A stretch of 64,000 nucleotides of DNA, taken from positions 16,062-80,061 of the forward strand of contig JAUZQO010000007.1 of the NCBI GenBank assembly GCA_030950925.1, read 5' to 3'. The DNA comes from Mariprofundaceae bacterium. Lineage in GTDB: Bacteria; Pseudomonadota; Zetaproteobacteria; Mariprofundales; Mariprofundaceae. Numbering within the stretch: the first letter of the stretch is position 1; each line of letters starts with the position of its first letter. A program made the position numbers and the translations under genes. Below the pieces are notes generated by a model that saw nothing but the letters and a program-made list of their open reading frames with translations, had not been told where the DNA came from and did no database searches. Positions 45,634 through 55,029 of the stretch are shown here, in pieces.

Positions 45634-47604
45634 ATGTGGTATAAAATTCCCTTTTTACTGTTGATATGCTTGATGATTTCTCTGCCTGTACAGGCCAGCA
45701 ATCGGGTGCATGGTGTTCGTGTTTTTTTAAACAATGGAGACCCTGACCAAGCCATTCTTACGGCACAATCGTTGTTGAATACGCTTGATGTATCACGTGA
45801 TGAACGTTTTTCTTTACTTTCCCTGATTGCTTATGCCGAAGAAATGCGTGCGCAAGCCAAACATTATGAACATGTCAAAAAAGCGATAGAAGCATTGAAA
45901 GATTTGGAAAAGGCTTTTCCACAACGTGTGAAAAAAGCACCGTTGCATTGGCGAATCATTTGGTTGCACTGGAAACACGGTGATGACAAAGCTGCTTTGC
46001 GTATGTCGAGCAATTTGCGTTCAGATTACCCAGATCGCCCCGAAGCCATGCAAGCAGCGATGTTGATGGCGCGCATTTATATTCAACAACACAAATATGA
46101 TGAAGCACGTTCAAATTTGATGCGTTATGGTTTGGGTGCAGACAAGGGCAGCCGTGAAGAAGCATTAACCCAAGCTTGGATTGCGGTGGTGGATGTGGCT
46201 GAAAAACGTTATTCCACAGCAGTGGATCAACTCAATCGGGTGTATCGTCATTTTCCAGATGTGATTAAAGATGATGAACGTGTTTTCTCGGTTTATATTC
46301 AAGCCTTGGATCATGTTGGACTGCATACGGATGCTTTGGCAAAGGCAGATGTATTTTTGAGTACTTACCTTGAAGGGGATGCACTGGTGAAAATTCGTCT
46401 TTTGCGTGCAGACTTGTGGGTGTTGCTTAAGAAAGCGCCACAAGCGCGTATTGAACGTGAGTATAATGTGTTGTCGGAAACGCAGGCGGAAACATCGATA
46501 GGCAAGCAAGCTTTTATGCGTAAATTGATGTTGGTGCATGCTGAAAGTCAGACCTATTATGCGTTAAAGCCTGTTATTATTGCTTTGAAAAGGATTGCAG
46601 ATCGCAATCAACTTTCACCTGTAGAAAATGAAGCCTTGTATGACTTGGGTATATTGTGGGAACGTTTGAGTCAAAGTGATCCCGAACATGCACCGAAACA
46701 ATCCGCTACGGCAGGCTTGGATGCCTTTGCACGTGTTGCGAACTCTGATATTTCAGATTTTCGCAAGGCATCGCATCGCATGGGAACGGCTTTATTTAAC
46801 CAACGTTTGAATGCAGCTGCGGCAGAAAATCAGTGGGAAAAAGAGGTCGCATTGTGGGAGCGATATCCGAGGTTGCGTGAAAATGATGACGTGGTGAAAG
46901 AGCGTGCTTTTGATGTGGCGCATGCCTTACGTATGTTGATGGACTACCAACAATCTGAGGCTTTGTTGAATAAATTATATAAAGATGCTGGTGATACGGT
47001 TTGGGCTCAAAAAATTATGCTGGAGCGTGCCAACCTATGGATGGATCGCGGGGATGCGGATGGTGTTGGACGTATTTTAGCTTGGCTGGATGCCCATCAA
47101 TACACCTTATATCGCCCTGAAATGTTGCTTCTGGTTGCGCAAATGCAGTTAACGGAAGGCAATGCTACGGTGGCATCCCAAAGTTTGGTTGGCGTGTCGG
47201 TGGATGATGTTGCCAAGGAAGATCGGCAACGTTACTGGCAAATTAATGCGGATATCAATGAAGCATTGAATCATTGGCATGTGGCGGCAAAGGCATGGCG
47301 AAAATATGGGCAGAGTGAAGGGGCTGATGTAGGTGTAGCCTTGATTCGTGAAGCAGATGCTTTATTTCGCGCACAAAGTTATAAGGCGGCACTTGAGCGT
47401 TATAAGCGCGTAAAAAAAGAAAAACAAGATGCAGCTTGGCAATATCATGTTGCGATGTGTCAGTTGAAGACGGGGGAGGATGCTGTGGCTTTACCCAAAC
47501 TTGAGATGTTAACACAAAATAAAGATGCGGGCATTTATGCTTCATTGGCATCCATGGAGTTGGCAGACCGTAAAGCACGGGATATTTTGCAGGCACGCCC
47601 ATGA
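45634..47604 (+). CDS. Secreted/periplasmic TPR-repeat protein in the flagellar regulatory cluster
   Basis: 656 residues from ATG 45634 with AAAGGA just upstream; this gives a proper signal peptide, MWYKIPFLLLICLMISLPVQA. The remainder is helical with many TPR-like pairs ('GDPDQAILTAQSLLNTL', 'DDKAALRMSSNLRSDYPDRPEAMQAAMLMARIY', 'YKAALERYKRVKKEKQDAAWQYHVAMCQLKTGEDAVALPKLEML'). I do not recognise a named family. It follows the first activator by 57 bases and its stop overlaps the ATG of the second, so the three are probably one transcript. A role in assembling or sensing flagellar parts in the periplasm is possible but only from context. Confidence 0.75.
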   Translation: MWYKIPFLLLICLMISLPVQASNRVHGVRVFLNNGDPDQAILTAQSLLNTLDVSRDERFSLLSLIAYAEEMRAQAKHYEHVKKAIEALKDLEKAFPQRVKKAPLHWRIIWLHWKHGDDKAALRMSSNLRSDYPDRPEAMQAAMLMARIYIQQHKYDEARSNLMRYGLGADKGSREEALTQAWIAVVDVAEKRYSTAVDQLNRVYRHFPDVIKDDERVFSVYIQALDHVGLHTDALAKADVFLSTYLEGDALVKIRLLRADLWVLLKKAPQARIEREYNVLSETQAETSIGKQAFMRKLMLVHAESQTYYALKPVIIALKRIADRNQLSPVENEALYDLGILWERLSQSDPEHAPKQSATAGLDAFARVANSDISDFRKASHRMGTALFNQRLNAAAAENQWEKEVALWERYPRLRENDDVVKERAFDVAHALRMLMDYQQSEALLNKLYKDAGDTVWAQKIMLERANLWMDRGDADGVGRILAWLDAHQYTLYRPEMLLLVAQMQLTEGNATVASQSLVGVSVDDVAKEDRQRYWQINADINEALNHWHVAAKAWRKYGQSEGADVGVALIREADALFRAQSYKAALERYKRVKKEKQDAAWQYHVAMCQLKTGEDAVALPKLEMLTQNKDAGIYASLASMELADRKARDILQARP

Positions 47605-48974
47605 ATCAATCACCTGTTTATTTGATTGATTTCCCTGTGAATGTGGATGCGGATATGCGTGTCCAACTGGGGCGTTTATTACCTGATACTGCGGTCACTT
47701 CATATCAACAACAAGAAATTTTTGTGTTGGGTCAAGAAGATTGGCCAGCAGAAGAAAATGCGGTGATTCTACTGTGGGATAGCATCATGGTGGTTTCCTT
47801 GGTGCGTCGTTTGTTTGAAAAACAACCGCAAGCCAATGTGGTGGTGTTGGCTGGACTGGGTGATCCTGAACGTGGTGGTGATGTGATGGCATTGGGTGCA
47901 ATGGATTATCGTATGCTTCCTTGCCCCGATGAGGTGATGGGCATTTATGTCCGCAAAGCAGGCCACCAAGCTGAACTCACACGGCAAGCTGAAACGCAAC
48001 GACAAGGCAGTGATTTATTTATCACACAAGATATTGAAACACGGCGATTGCTAGACCAAGTGGCTTTGGTTGCACCCAGCCAAGCTTCCGTTTTGGTGGT
48101 GGGAGAATCGGGTACAGGTAAGGAGCGATTATCACGTTATATTCATCAATGTTCCAATCGGCGTGACCGTGCCTTTGTTGCGATTAATTGTGCAGCGATT
48201 CCCGATGGCATGTTGGAATCAGAATTATTTGGGCATGAAAAAGGTGCGTTTACAGGGGCAGTACAGTCACGCCCTGGTAAATTTGAAATTGCTCATGAAG
48301 GCACCATTTTGTTGGATGAAATCACTGAAATGCCCTTACATTTACAAGCAAAATTATTGCGCGTGTTGCAAGAAGGTGAAGTGGATCGCTTGGGTGCTCG
48401 TAAACCTGTGCAAGTCGATGTGCGTGTGATTGCAACCAGCAATCGAAACATTGAGCAAACCGTTGCCGATGGCGGATTTCGTCGGGATTTATTTTATCGT
48501 TTGAATGTGGTGACCATTCAACTGCCACCTTTACGTCATCGTTTGACAGATATTGAGCCATTGGCGCATCATTTTTTACTGAAATTTTCAGATATGTATC
48601 ACAAACCCTCGCCCAAAGTACCCCATGACGTGCTTCAAAGTCTTCAGAAATATGCCTGGCCAGGCAATGTTCGTGAACTCGAAAATTGTATGCATCGCGC
48701 CTTTTTGATGAGTTTGGATGATGTCTTGCATGCGGAACATTTGGCTTTCTCTACGCTACCTCAAGCTTCATCGAATGTGGAAGTTTCTGCCGCGATGGAT
48801 ATGGAAGCTGGGATGACGATTCGGGATATGGAACGTGCATTGATTGAGCAAACATTAAAGCATGTGCAGGGAAACCGTACAGAAGCAGCCAAATTGTTGG
48901 GCATTAGCATTCGTACACTGCGTAATAAGTTAAATGATTATAAGAGTGGCGCATCCCTTGCTTTAGTATCATAA
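47601..48974 (+). CDS. Sigma-54 activator, FlbD/FleR-like, with degenerate receiver
   Basis: 457 residues, ATG overlapping the TPR gene stop. The first ~120 residues have receiver-like strands ('VYLIDFPV', 'AVILLWDSIMVVSLVRRL', 'VVVLAGLG', 'ALGAMDYRMLPCPDE') but lack the acidic pair and conserved lysine. The AAA+ domain is complete: GESGTGKE (168-175), GAFTGA (215-220), 'GTILLDEITEM'. The C-terminal 'RDMERALIEQTLKHVQGNRTEAAKLLGISIRTLRNKLNDY' closely matches FlbD/FleR/FlrC activators of mid-class flagellar genes. Placed directly before flgB, so it is the probable local flagellar activator, perhaps not controlled by phosphorylation. Confidence 0.85.
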   Translation: MNQSPVYLIDFPVNVDADMRVQLGRLLPDTAVTSYQQQEIFVLGQEDWPAEENAVILLWDSIMVVSLVRRLFEKQPQANVVVLAGLGDPERGGDVMALGAMDYRMLPCPDEVMGIYVRKAGHQAELTRQAETQRQGSDLFITQDIETRRLLDQVALVAPSQASVLVVGESGTGKERLSRYIHQCSNRRDRAFVAINCAAIPDGMLESELFGHEKGAFTGAVQSRPGKFEIAHEGTILLDEITEMPLHLQAKLLRVLQEGEVDRLGARKPVQVDVRVIATSNRNIEQTVADGGFRRDLFYRLNVVTIQLPPLRHRLTDIEPLAHHFLLKFSDMYHKPSPKVPHDVLQSLQKYAWPGNVRELENCMHRAFLMSLDDVLHAEHLAFSTLPQASSNVEVSAAMDMEAGMTIRDMERALIEQTLKHVQGNRTEAAKLLGISIRTLRNKLNDYKSGASLALVS

Positions 48975-49002
48975 ATGATGCTCGAAATGATTCTCGCATA
49001 AC

Positions 49003-49024
49003 TTTCGTCATAAATTTGACGAAA
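49003..49024. promoter_or_regulatory. 22-base palindrome upstream of flgB
   Basis: TTTCGTCA (49003-49010) and TGACGAAA (49017-49024) form a perfect inverted repeat around TAAATT, 34 bases before flgB. It lies in the only sizeable gap between the FlbD-like activator and the flagellar genes, so it may be an operator for that activator or another regulator. No GG-N10-GC sigma-54 element was found beside it. Confidence 0.45.
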
Positions 49025-49058
49025 TGATCGCAAGAATGATGAAGCTCAGGAGGAAAGC

Positions 49059-49469
49059 ATGCCTCAAACCTTATTTGGTGCAGGATTTTTAAGATTAGAA
49101 TCAGCCATGGCGGCGAGAGAGCAGGTACAGAATGTATATGCTTCCAACATCGCCAATGCAGATACCCCCAATTATAAAGCAGATACACGCAGCTTTGCCG
49201 ATTTTTTTGCAGAAAAGAGAGGTGCTGTGGCAACAGATCACTTGGCACGAACCGATTCGCGTCATTTGGATATATCACCATCATCGAGTGTGTTTGGTGG
49301 TGTATTTCAGCGTGCAACAGGTGCCTTAAGAATGGATGGCAATACGGTGGATACACGCAAAGAAATGACCCAAATGGCAGAAAATCAAATGATGCATGAA
49401 TTGAATATGCAGATTATCAAGGGTCGTTTAACAGGCATGGGAAATGTCATCAAGGCAGGGAGTCGTTAA
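49059..49469 (+). CDS. flgB: Flagellar basal-body rod protein FlgB
   Basis: 136 residues. 'RLESAMAAREQVQNVYASNIANADTPNYKADTRSFADFF' is the rod/hook N-terminal signature, and the C-terminal helix 'VDTRKEMTQMAENQMMHELNMQIIKGRLTGM' completes the FlgB pattern. It forms the proximal rod. Ribosome binding site AGGAGGAAA. First gene of a run to the motE-like gene; flgC starts immediately after its stop. Confidence 0.93.
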   Translation: MPQTLFGAGFLRLESAMAAREQVQNVYASNIANADTPNYKADTRSFADFFAEKRGAVATDHLARTDSRHLDISPSSSVFGGVFQRATGALRMDGNTVDTRKEMTQMAENQMMHELNMQIIKGRLTGMGNVIKAGSR

Positions 49470-49928
49470 ATGCCCAATACACTTTTTTCATCCATGAACA
49501 TCAGTTCAGCTGGCATGGCAGCGCAACGTGCGCGTTTGGATGTGGTGGCTGAAAATATCGCCAATGCTGAATCCACACGTACAGAGGCGGGCGGTCCCTA
49601 CCGTCGTCGACAGGTGATTTTCCAGACCATCCCAATATCGGGTCAAGCGCCATCATTTGGTTCTGTTTTTCAGAGTACAATGAAAAATCAGGCGAGTTTC
49701 CAATCGGTGCATGTTTTAAAGGTGATTGAAGATCAAAGTCCTTTTCGTGAAGTCTATGATCCTTCGCATCCCGATGCGGATGCCAGCGGCATGGTGAAAA
49801 TGCCAAATGTCAACACGGTCAAAGAAATGGTGGATATGAATTCGGCGGCACGTGGATTTGAATCCAATGTGACAGTCATGGAAGCATCCAAGCGGATGTT
49901 TTTGAAATCACTCGAACTGTTGCGTTGA
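49470..49928 (+). CDS. flgC: Flagellar basal-body rod protein FlgC
   Basis: 152 residues: 'SSMNISSAGMAAQRARLDVVAENIANAESTRTEAGGPYRRRQVIF' and the C-terminal 'MPNVNTVKEMVDMNSAARGFESNVTVMEASKRMFLKSLELLR', the FlgC hallmark. Proximal rod component, exported through the flagellar type III apparatus without a cleaved signal. Confidence 0.95.
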   Translation: MPNTLFSSMNISSAGMAAQRARLDVVAENIANAESTRTEAGGPYRRRQVIFQTIPISGQAPSFGSVFQSTMKNQASFQSVHVLKVIEDQSPFREVYDPSHPDADASGMVKMPNVNTVKEMVDMNSAARGFESNVTVMEASKRMFLKSLELLR

Positions 49929-49956
49929 TTGTAGGCTATAGATAAGGAGTTTTAAT

Positions 49957-50244
49957 ATGAATATTCAAGGTCTTTCAACCCCAAGTTTGTTGCAGCCTGA
50001 AAAATCTCAGAAAGTTTCACAAAATGGTGATTTTGGCTCGATGCTTAAACACTATATTTCTGATGTGAATCATACCAGTAAAATGGCGGGGAAAGCGGCT
50101 GAAAACCTTGCAGTGAATGGGGTGGGCAGTGCATCAGAAACCATGATTGCATTGAAGAAAGCGGGCTTGTCGTTTCAATTGTTGATGGCTGCGCGTGGTA
50201 AAGTGGTGGATGCTTATCGTGAAGTGATGCGTATGCAGATTTAG
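49957..50244 (+). CDS. fliE: Flagellar hook-basal body protein FliE
   Basis: 95 residues. 'DFGSMLKHYISDVNHTSKMAGKAAENLAVNG', 'ETMIALKKAGLSFQLLMAARGKVVDAYREVMRMQI' matches FliE, whose C-terminal helix ends 'Y.EVMRM.V'. It joins the MS ring to the rod. Ribosome binding site AAGGAG. Confidence 0.93.
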   Translation: MNIQGLSTPSLLQPEKSQKVSQNGDFGSMLKHYISDVNHTSKMAGKAAENLAVNGVGSASETMIALKKAGLSFQLLMAARGKVVDAYREVMRMQI

Positions 50245-50284
50245 GCTTGTTTGTTGGGGTTGATGATGTGTTTAGGAGAGATGT

Positions 50285-51901
50285 ATGGCTGATGTACCAT
50301 TGAATGAAGCAATGCCGCCGATGGGTGGTGATGCCACTGGCACGCAAAATTCAGTTGCCAATGCAAACATACCGATGAAAATTCAACAGGTATTGATGGA
50401 AAATCGGCGCTTGTTGATGTTGGTTGCAGGGGCATTGATGTTGGCTGGTTTTTTAAGCCTTGTACTGTGGTCATCGGAGACACCATATCGCCCTGTTTAT
50501 ACAGGCATGAGTGAAAAAGATGCAGCAGCCATTGTTGAGGTATTGCAACAAGAACATATTCCTTATAAACTGGAAGGTGCAGGCACTGTGTTGGTGCCAT
50601 CTGAACAGGTGTACACGGCACGCTTAAAACTTGCCAGTAAAGATATGATGCCAGGTGTGGGGACAGGGTTTGAGATCTTTGACCGTGCCAGTGAGTTTGG
50701 CGTGAGTGATTTTACACAAAAAATTAATTTACAACGTGCCTTGCAAGGTGAGTTAGCACGCACGATTGAGGTCTTACCTCAAATTACAGCAGCCCGTGTT
50801 CACTTGGTGATGCCCAAGACTTCTGCCTTTGCAGAGCGTGACCGCAAAGCAACGGCATCGGTGATGTTGCAAATGATGGGGGGAAGGCACTTGTCGCCAG
50901 CCCATGTGATTGCGATTCAAAATCTTGTGGCATCAAGCATTCCTGAACTGGATAAAGCAGATGTAACGGTGGTGGATTCATCGGGTAATTTGCTGACCAG
51001 TAAAGATCAGCAACATGGCATGGGGCAAGGTCAAAGTATCGAAAGTTATCAAACAGGTTTGGAAAAACGTTTGGGCTTGCGTTTGAAAAGCATGTTGGAG
51101 CAAGTGGTGGGGGCAGGGCAAGCTGTGGTTCGTATATCTGCATCCATTACGCGAGAATATGTGGAGCAAAATAGCAAACGTTATAATCCTGATGAGCAGG
51201 TCTTGCGCAGTCAAAAAACGAATGAAGAAAAGCGCAACTCAACGCAAGCTATGCCAGAGGGTGTACCTGGCGTGGCTTCCAATACACCAGGGCAAAACCC
51301 TCAAGCCAATCCAGCCCAAGCAGCGGGTGAAACCGCCAGTAAACGTGAAGTTGTGAATAATTATGAAATCAGTAACACCTCGGAACATAAGGTGATTCCA
51401 TTTGGTAATATTAAACGTTTGTCTGTTGCCATCATTGTCGGTGGTACATTCAAGGAAGCGGATGATGGTCGTAAAACTTTTGTGCCACGTAGCAAGGCAG
51501 AGTTGAAAAGCTTGAGGTTGTTGGCGCAACGTGCGGTGGGCTATGATGAAGATCGTGGTGATACGGTGGAACTGCAAAGTATGCCACTGTTGGATTTCTC
51601 CAACCATGATGATGAAGATGCCTTGAAGGCTGAAGAAAATAAGGCGTTTTACTTTGAACTGGGACGCTATGCCTTGGCTGGGCTGGCTCTTTTCTTGATT
51701 GCTTGGTTCTTGTTGCGTCCTTTGGCGCGGCGTTTAACCCCTGAACTCAAACCAGCCTTGGAAGAAGCTTCTGCGATGGGCGCGGATGGCATGACCTTAA
51801 CAGCAGAAATGAGTCAAATTGATAAGGCACGTTTAGCTGTGAGAAATGAGCCCGAACGGGCGGAGAAAGTATTGCGTGAATGGGTCGGAACCACCTCATG
51901 A
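50285..51901 (+). CDS. fliF: Flagellar MS-ring protein FliF
   Basis: 538 residues. First membrane helix about 42-62, then the secretin-like ring-building motif region 'ETPYRPVYTGMSEKDAAAIVEVLQQEHIPYKLEGAGTVLVPSEQVYTARLKLAS', 'FTQKINLQRALQGELARTIEVLPQITAARVHLVMPK', second helix about 462-480, and a cytoplasmic C-terminal tail that binds FliG ('RLAVRNEPERAEKVLREWVG'). Its stop overlaps the fliG ATG by 4 bases. Confidence 0.95.
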   Translation: MADVPLNEAMPPMGGDATGTQNSVANANIPMKIQQVLMENRRLLMLVAGALMLAGFLSLVLWSSETPYRPVYTGMSEKDAAAIVEVLQQEHIPYKLEGAGTVLVPSEQVYTARLKLASKDMMPGVGTGFEIFDRASEFGVSDFTQKINLQRALQGELARTIEVLPQITAARVHLVMPKTSAFAERDRKATASVMLQMMGGRHLSPAHVIAIQNLVASSIPELDKADVTVVDSSGNLLTSKDQQHGMGQGQSIESYQTGLEKRLGLRLKSMLEQVVGAGQAVVRISASITREYVEQNSKRYNPDEQVLRSQKTNEEKRNSTQAMPEGVPGVASNTPGQNPQANPAQAAGETASKREVVNNYEISNTSEHKVIPFGNIKRLSVAIIVGGTFKEADDGRKTFVPRSKAELKSLRLLAQRAVGYDEDRGDTVELQSMPLLDFSNHDDEDALKAEENKAFYFELGRYALAGLALFLIAWFLLRPLARRLTPELKPALEEASAMGADGMTLTAEMSQIDKARLAVRNEPERAEKVLREWVGTTS

Positions 51902-52902
51902 ATCGAAATGGCACAGAGTTAACAGGTGATGATAAAGCGGCGATTTTATTGTTTGCATTAGGCCCTGAAGTGGCCGCACCCTTGGTTCAAAATATGGATG
52001 ATAAAACCATGATTCGCTTGGCACGGCGCATGGAAAATTTGGGAAAAATCGAAGGTAGCACCTTGAGTAAAGTATTGGATGAATATTTGGACTTACACGA
52101 ATCCGATGATCCCATGATGCATTCATCACGCAAAGATGTCGTGGCACTGCTTAACTTGGCTATGGAAAAAGAACGTGCTGATATGATTATTGGTGATATT
52201 AGTAAGCCTAGGAAGTTGACGGTTTGGGAGAAATTATCTCGGATTAAACCCTCCATGATTGCGACGTATATTGAAGATGAACACCCGCAAACTGTGGCGT
52301 TGATTTTAGGTAATTTGGACACCTCAGTGGCAAGCCATGTGATTGCTATTTTACCCGATGATATGCAAATGTCAGTGGTCATGCGAATGTCGAAAATTGA
52401 GACGGTACCGCAAGATCTGGTCAATGATATTGAAGAGACGTTAGAGAAAGAGTTGGCTGAGGCGACGGGTGATACGGGAATCAGCTTTGATGGCATGGTG
52501 AGCGTAGTAGAGATTCTAAAATCTTTGGATAAAAGTGTATCGAAGATGATTTTGGAACGCTTGGAAGAACAAGATCAAGAATTATACTCACAAGTGGATA
52601 AATTATTGTTGGTTTTTGAAGATTTACTGGAACTGACTGCCAAAGATATTCAAACGATTTTGAAACATATTTCATCGGATGATTTGGTGCGCGCATTGAA
52701 AGGTGCGCCTGATGAATTGGCGGAAAGTTTCTTTGCCAATATGTCGCAACGTGCATCGGAAATTATGCGCGAAGATATGCAAGTCATGGGGCCCATGAAA
52801 CTGGCAGATGTGGAGGAAGCCCAACAAAATATTTTGCAAACCGTGCGTAAGTTGGATGAAGATGGCTCGGTGAGCTTGGGTGGTGGTGGTGATATGCTCT
52901 AA
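51898..52902 (+). CDS. fliG: Flagellar motor switch protein FliG
   Basis: 334 residues from ATG 51898 (ATGA overlap with fliF; an ATG at 51880 is also in frame). 'LTGDDKAAILLFALGPEVAAPLVQNMDDKTMIRLARRM', middle domain 'IEDEHPQTVALILGNLDTSVASHVIAILPDDMQMSVVMRMS', C-terminal torque helix region 'DDLVRALKGAPDELAESFFANMSQRASEIMREDMQVMGPMKLADVEEAQQNIL', with charged residues expected for stator contact. It couples ion flow to rotation. Confidence 0.95.
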   Translation: MNRNGTELTGDDKAAILLFALGPEVAAPLVQNMDDKTMIRLARRMENLGKIEGSTLSKVLDEYLDLHESDDPMMHSSRKDVVALLNLAMEKERADMIIGDISKPRKLTVWEKLSRIKPSMIATYIEDEHPQTVALILGNLDTSVASHVIAILPDDMQMSVVMRMSKIETVPQDLVNDIEETLEKELAEATGDTGISFDGMVSVVEILKSLDKSVSKMILERLEEQDQELYSQVDKLLLVFEDLLELTAKDIQTILKHISSDDLVRALKGAPDELAESFFANMSQRASEIMREDMQVMGPMKLADVEEAQQNILQTVRKLDEDGSVSLGGGGDML

Positions 52903-52944
52903 GCTTATCAAAACGCATAAGGAAAGACTAAGGAAGGGGCTGCG

Positions 52945-53646
52945 ATGTCTTTAGAGCGTTTACCTACGATTAAAGATGATGGTCTTTATCAACGGGGTAC
53001 AGCGGCACCTTTTCTACAATTTGGTGTTGAACCTCAACCCGTGGAGGAAACAAGGCCAATACCACAGGTGGATGAAACTCAGCCTGTGATGAATGCCGAG
53101 CAACAACGGATGCAAGAATTGGATCGGATGTTGCAAGAGGCGCAAAGTCGCGCGGATATGGCGGAGCGTGAAGCATACGATAAAGCTTATGCTGCGGGTG
53201 AGAAATCGGGCATGGCATTGGGTGAAAAACGTGCGGATCAAACCTTGGAACAAATGACTCAAATGTTGAGCCAAGCGGAGATGCAACTGGCAAGCTTGGA
53301 TTACATGTGTCGTGAAGCCATTTTGGATATTTCAGAGGCTGTAGTGACGCAGTTGTTGGGTGATATGGGGGAGCAACAACATGCTTTGTTGATGAAGGCG
53401 GTGGAGCGTGCTGCTTTCCAATTTCCTGATATATCGGGGCTTATATTGCTTGTACACCCCAATGATGTGCAGAGTTTTGAAACATTGTTGCCTGAAACTA
53501 GCTTGTCTGAATCACGTATTCGTGCGCAGCAAGATGTGGAAGAAGGGAGTTGTCGCTTGATGTCGAAGCAACACGATGTTTTGGTGTACCCTAACCAAGC
53601 ATTGCGTGAAAGTTTTGATCTCTTGCGTCAGCAGTTTTCAGCTTAA
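52945..53646 (+). CDS. fliH: Flagellar export regulator FliH
   Basis: 233 residues. A low-complexity N-terminus, a long helix with Ala/Gln/Glu repeats ('MQELDRMLQEAQSRADMAEREAYDKAYAAGEKSGMALGEKRADQTLEQMTQML') and a C-terminal V-ATPase-E-like domain ('LLVHPNDVQSF', 'EEGSCRLMSKQHDVLVYPNQALRESFDLL'). FliH binds and controls the FliI ATPase. fliI begins 3 bases after its stop. Confidence 0.88.
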   Translation: MSLERLPTIKDDGLYQRGTAAPFLQFGVEPQPVEETRPIPQVDETQPVMNAEQQRMQELDRMLQEAQSRADMAEREAYDKAYAAGEKSGMALGEKRADQTLEQMTQMLSQAEMQLASLDYMCREAILDISEAVVTQLLGDMGEQQHALLMKAVERAAFQFPDISGLILLVHPNDVQSFETLLPETSLSESRIRAQQDVEEGSCRLMSKQHDVLVYPNQALRESFDLLRQQFSA

Positions 53647-53649
53647 AGC

Positions 53650-55026
53650 ATGCCTGTGAACGCGGCATTTTCTCAGTCGATGTGGCATGAAACATCGCGT
53701 CGTCAAATTCTTGATAGACTTGCTCAGTCCCCACCTTACCCCCTGCGTGGGCGTGTTCATAAAGTTTTGGGGCCGATGCTCGAAGCCACAGGTCTATCAT
53801 GCAGTGTGGGGCATAGTTGCGATATTCATTGTTCAGCAGGACATATTTTGGAAGCCGAAGTGGTGGGTTTTCGAGATGAACGTAGTCTTTTGATGCCAGT
53901 TGGTACCACGCGTGGGATTGCCCCTGGTGATGCGGTGTCGGCCCGTTTGACCGCGCCCTCGATTCAAGTGGATGAAGGTTTGATGGGACGTGTTCTGGAT
54001 GGTCAAGGCGGAGCGATGGATGGTTTACCCTTGATTGCATCGGGGCGTGCCTACCCACTACATGGTGCATCTTTGAACCCTTACGAACGCCATACGATTG
54101 AAAGCCCGATGCAATTGGGCGTGCGTATGATGGATGCCTGTTTGCCGATGGGTTGGGGGCAACGTTTGGGTTTGTTTGCGGGTGCAGGTGTGGGTAAAAG
54201 TATGTTGTTGGGGATGTTGGCGAGAAACTCCGATGCGGATGTGAATGTGATTGCCTTGGTGGGCGAACGTGGGCGAGAGGTGCGAGAGTTTTTGGATGTT
54301 TCGCTGGGTGCTGAAGCTTTACAACGCAGTGTGGTGGTGGTGGCAACATCAGATACACCGCCAGTGGTGCGTGTACGCGCAGCACTTTTGGCAACGACGA
54401 TTGCCGAAGGTTTTAGAGATAAAGGAAAACGTGTGTTGTTGATGATGGATAGTTTAACACGTTTTGCCCAAGCGCAACGTGAAATTGGTTTGATGTTGGG
54501 TGAACCACCTGCGAGTAAGGGGTATACACCCTCTTGTTTCACGGCATTGGCAGAACTTTTAGAACGCGCTGGTCCTGGGCTGAAATCGGCACCGCAACGG
54601 GGTGACATCAGTGGCTTATATACTGTGTTGGTGGAAGGCGATGATTTATCCGCAGATCCTGTGGCGGATTCTTCGATGGCTATTTTGGATGGTCATGCAG
54701 TGCTGGAGCGGCAATTGGCACAGCAAGGCCATTATCCTGCGATCAATTTACAACGAAGTATCAGTCGTTTGGAAAATCAATTGAGTGATGCGGAGGTGTT
54801 GGGTGCGGCACGCTCCTTGCGTAAAGAACTATCATTGTATGAGCGCATGGAGGATATGATTCACATGGGTGCGTATGAACAAGGAAGTAATCCTGAACTG
54901 GATCAAGTGATTGAACACATGCCACGGATTCGGGCATTTTTGCAGCAGCAGCCCGATGAATCTTGCCAACGATTTGAAGCTTTGCAGCAGTTGTTGGCAT
55001 TGGTTCAACCTGCATCGGTGTTATAA
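53650..55026 (+). CDS. fliI: Flagellum-specific export ATPase FliI
   Basis: 458 residues. Walker A GAGVGKS (178-184), 'VIALVGERGREVREF', Walker B 'LLMMDSLTRFAQAQREIGLMLGEPPASKGYTPS', 'GRVLDGQGGAMDGLPLI', and the arginine-finger region near 'LYTVLVEGDDLSADPVADSSMAILDGHAVLERQLAQQGHYPAI'. F1-like ATPase that unfolds and delivers export substrates. fliJ follows after 3 bases. Confidence 0.95.
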   Translation: MPVNAAFSQSMWHETSRRQILDRLAQSPPYPLRGRVHKVLGPMLEATGLSCSVGHSCDIHCSAGHILEAEVVGFRDERSLLMPVGTTRGIAPGDAVSARLTAPSIQVDEGLMGRVLDGQGGAMDGLPLIASGRAYPLHGASLNPYERHTIESPMQLGVRMMDACLPMGWGQRLGLFAGAGVGKSMLLGMLARNSDADVNVIALVGERGREVREFLDVSLGAEALQRSVVVVATSDTPPVVRVRAALLATTIAEGFRDKGKRVLLMMDSLTRFAQAQREIGLMLGEPPASKGYTPSCFTALAELLERAGPGLKSAPQRGDISGLYTVLVEGDDLSADPVADSSMAILDGHAVLERQLAQQGHYPAINLQRSISRLENQLSDAEVLGAARSLRKELSLYERMEDMIHMGAYEQGSNPELDQVIEHMPRIRAFLQQQPDESCQRFEALQQLLALVQPASVL

Positions 55027-55029
55027 AGG

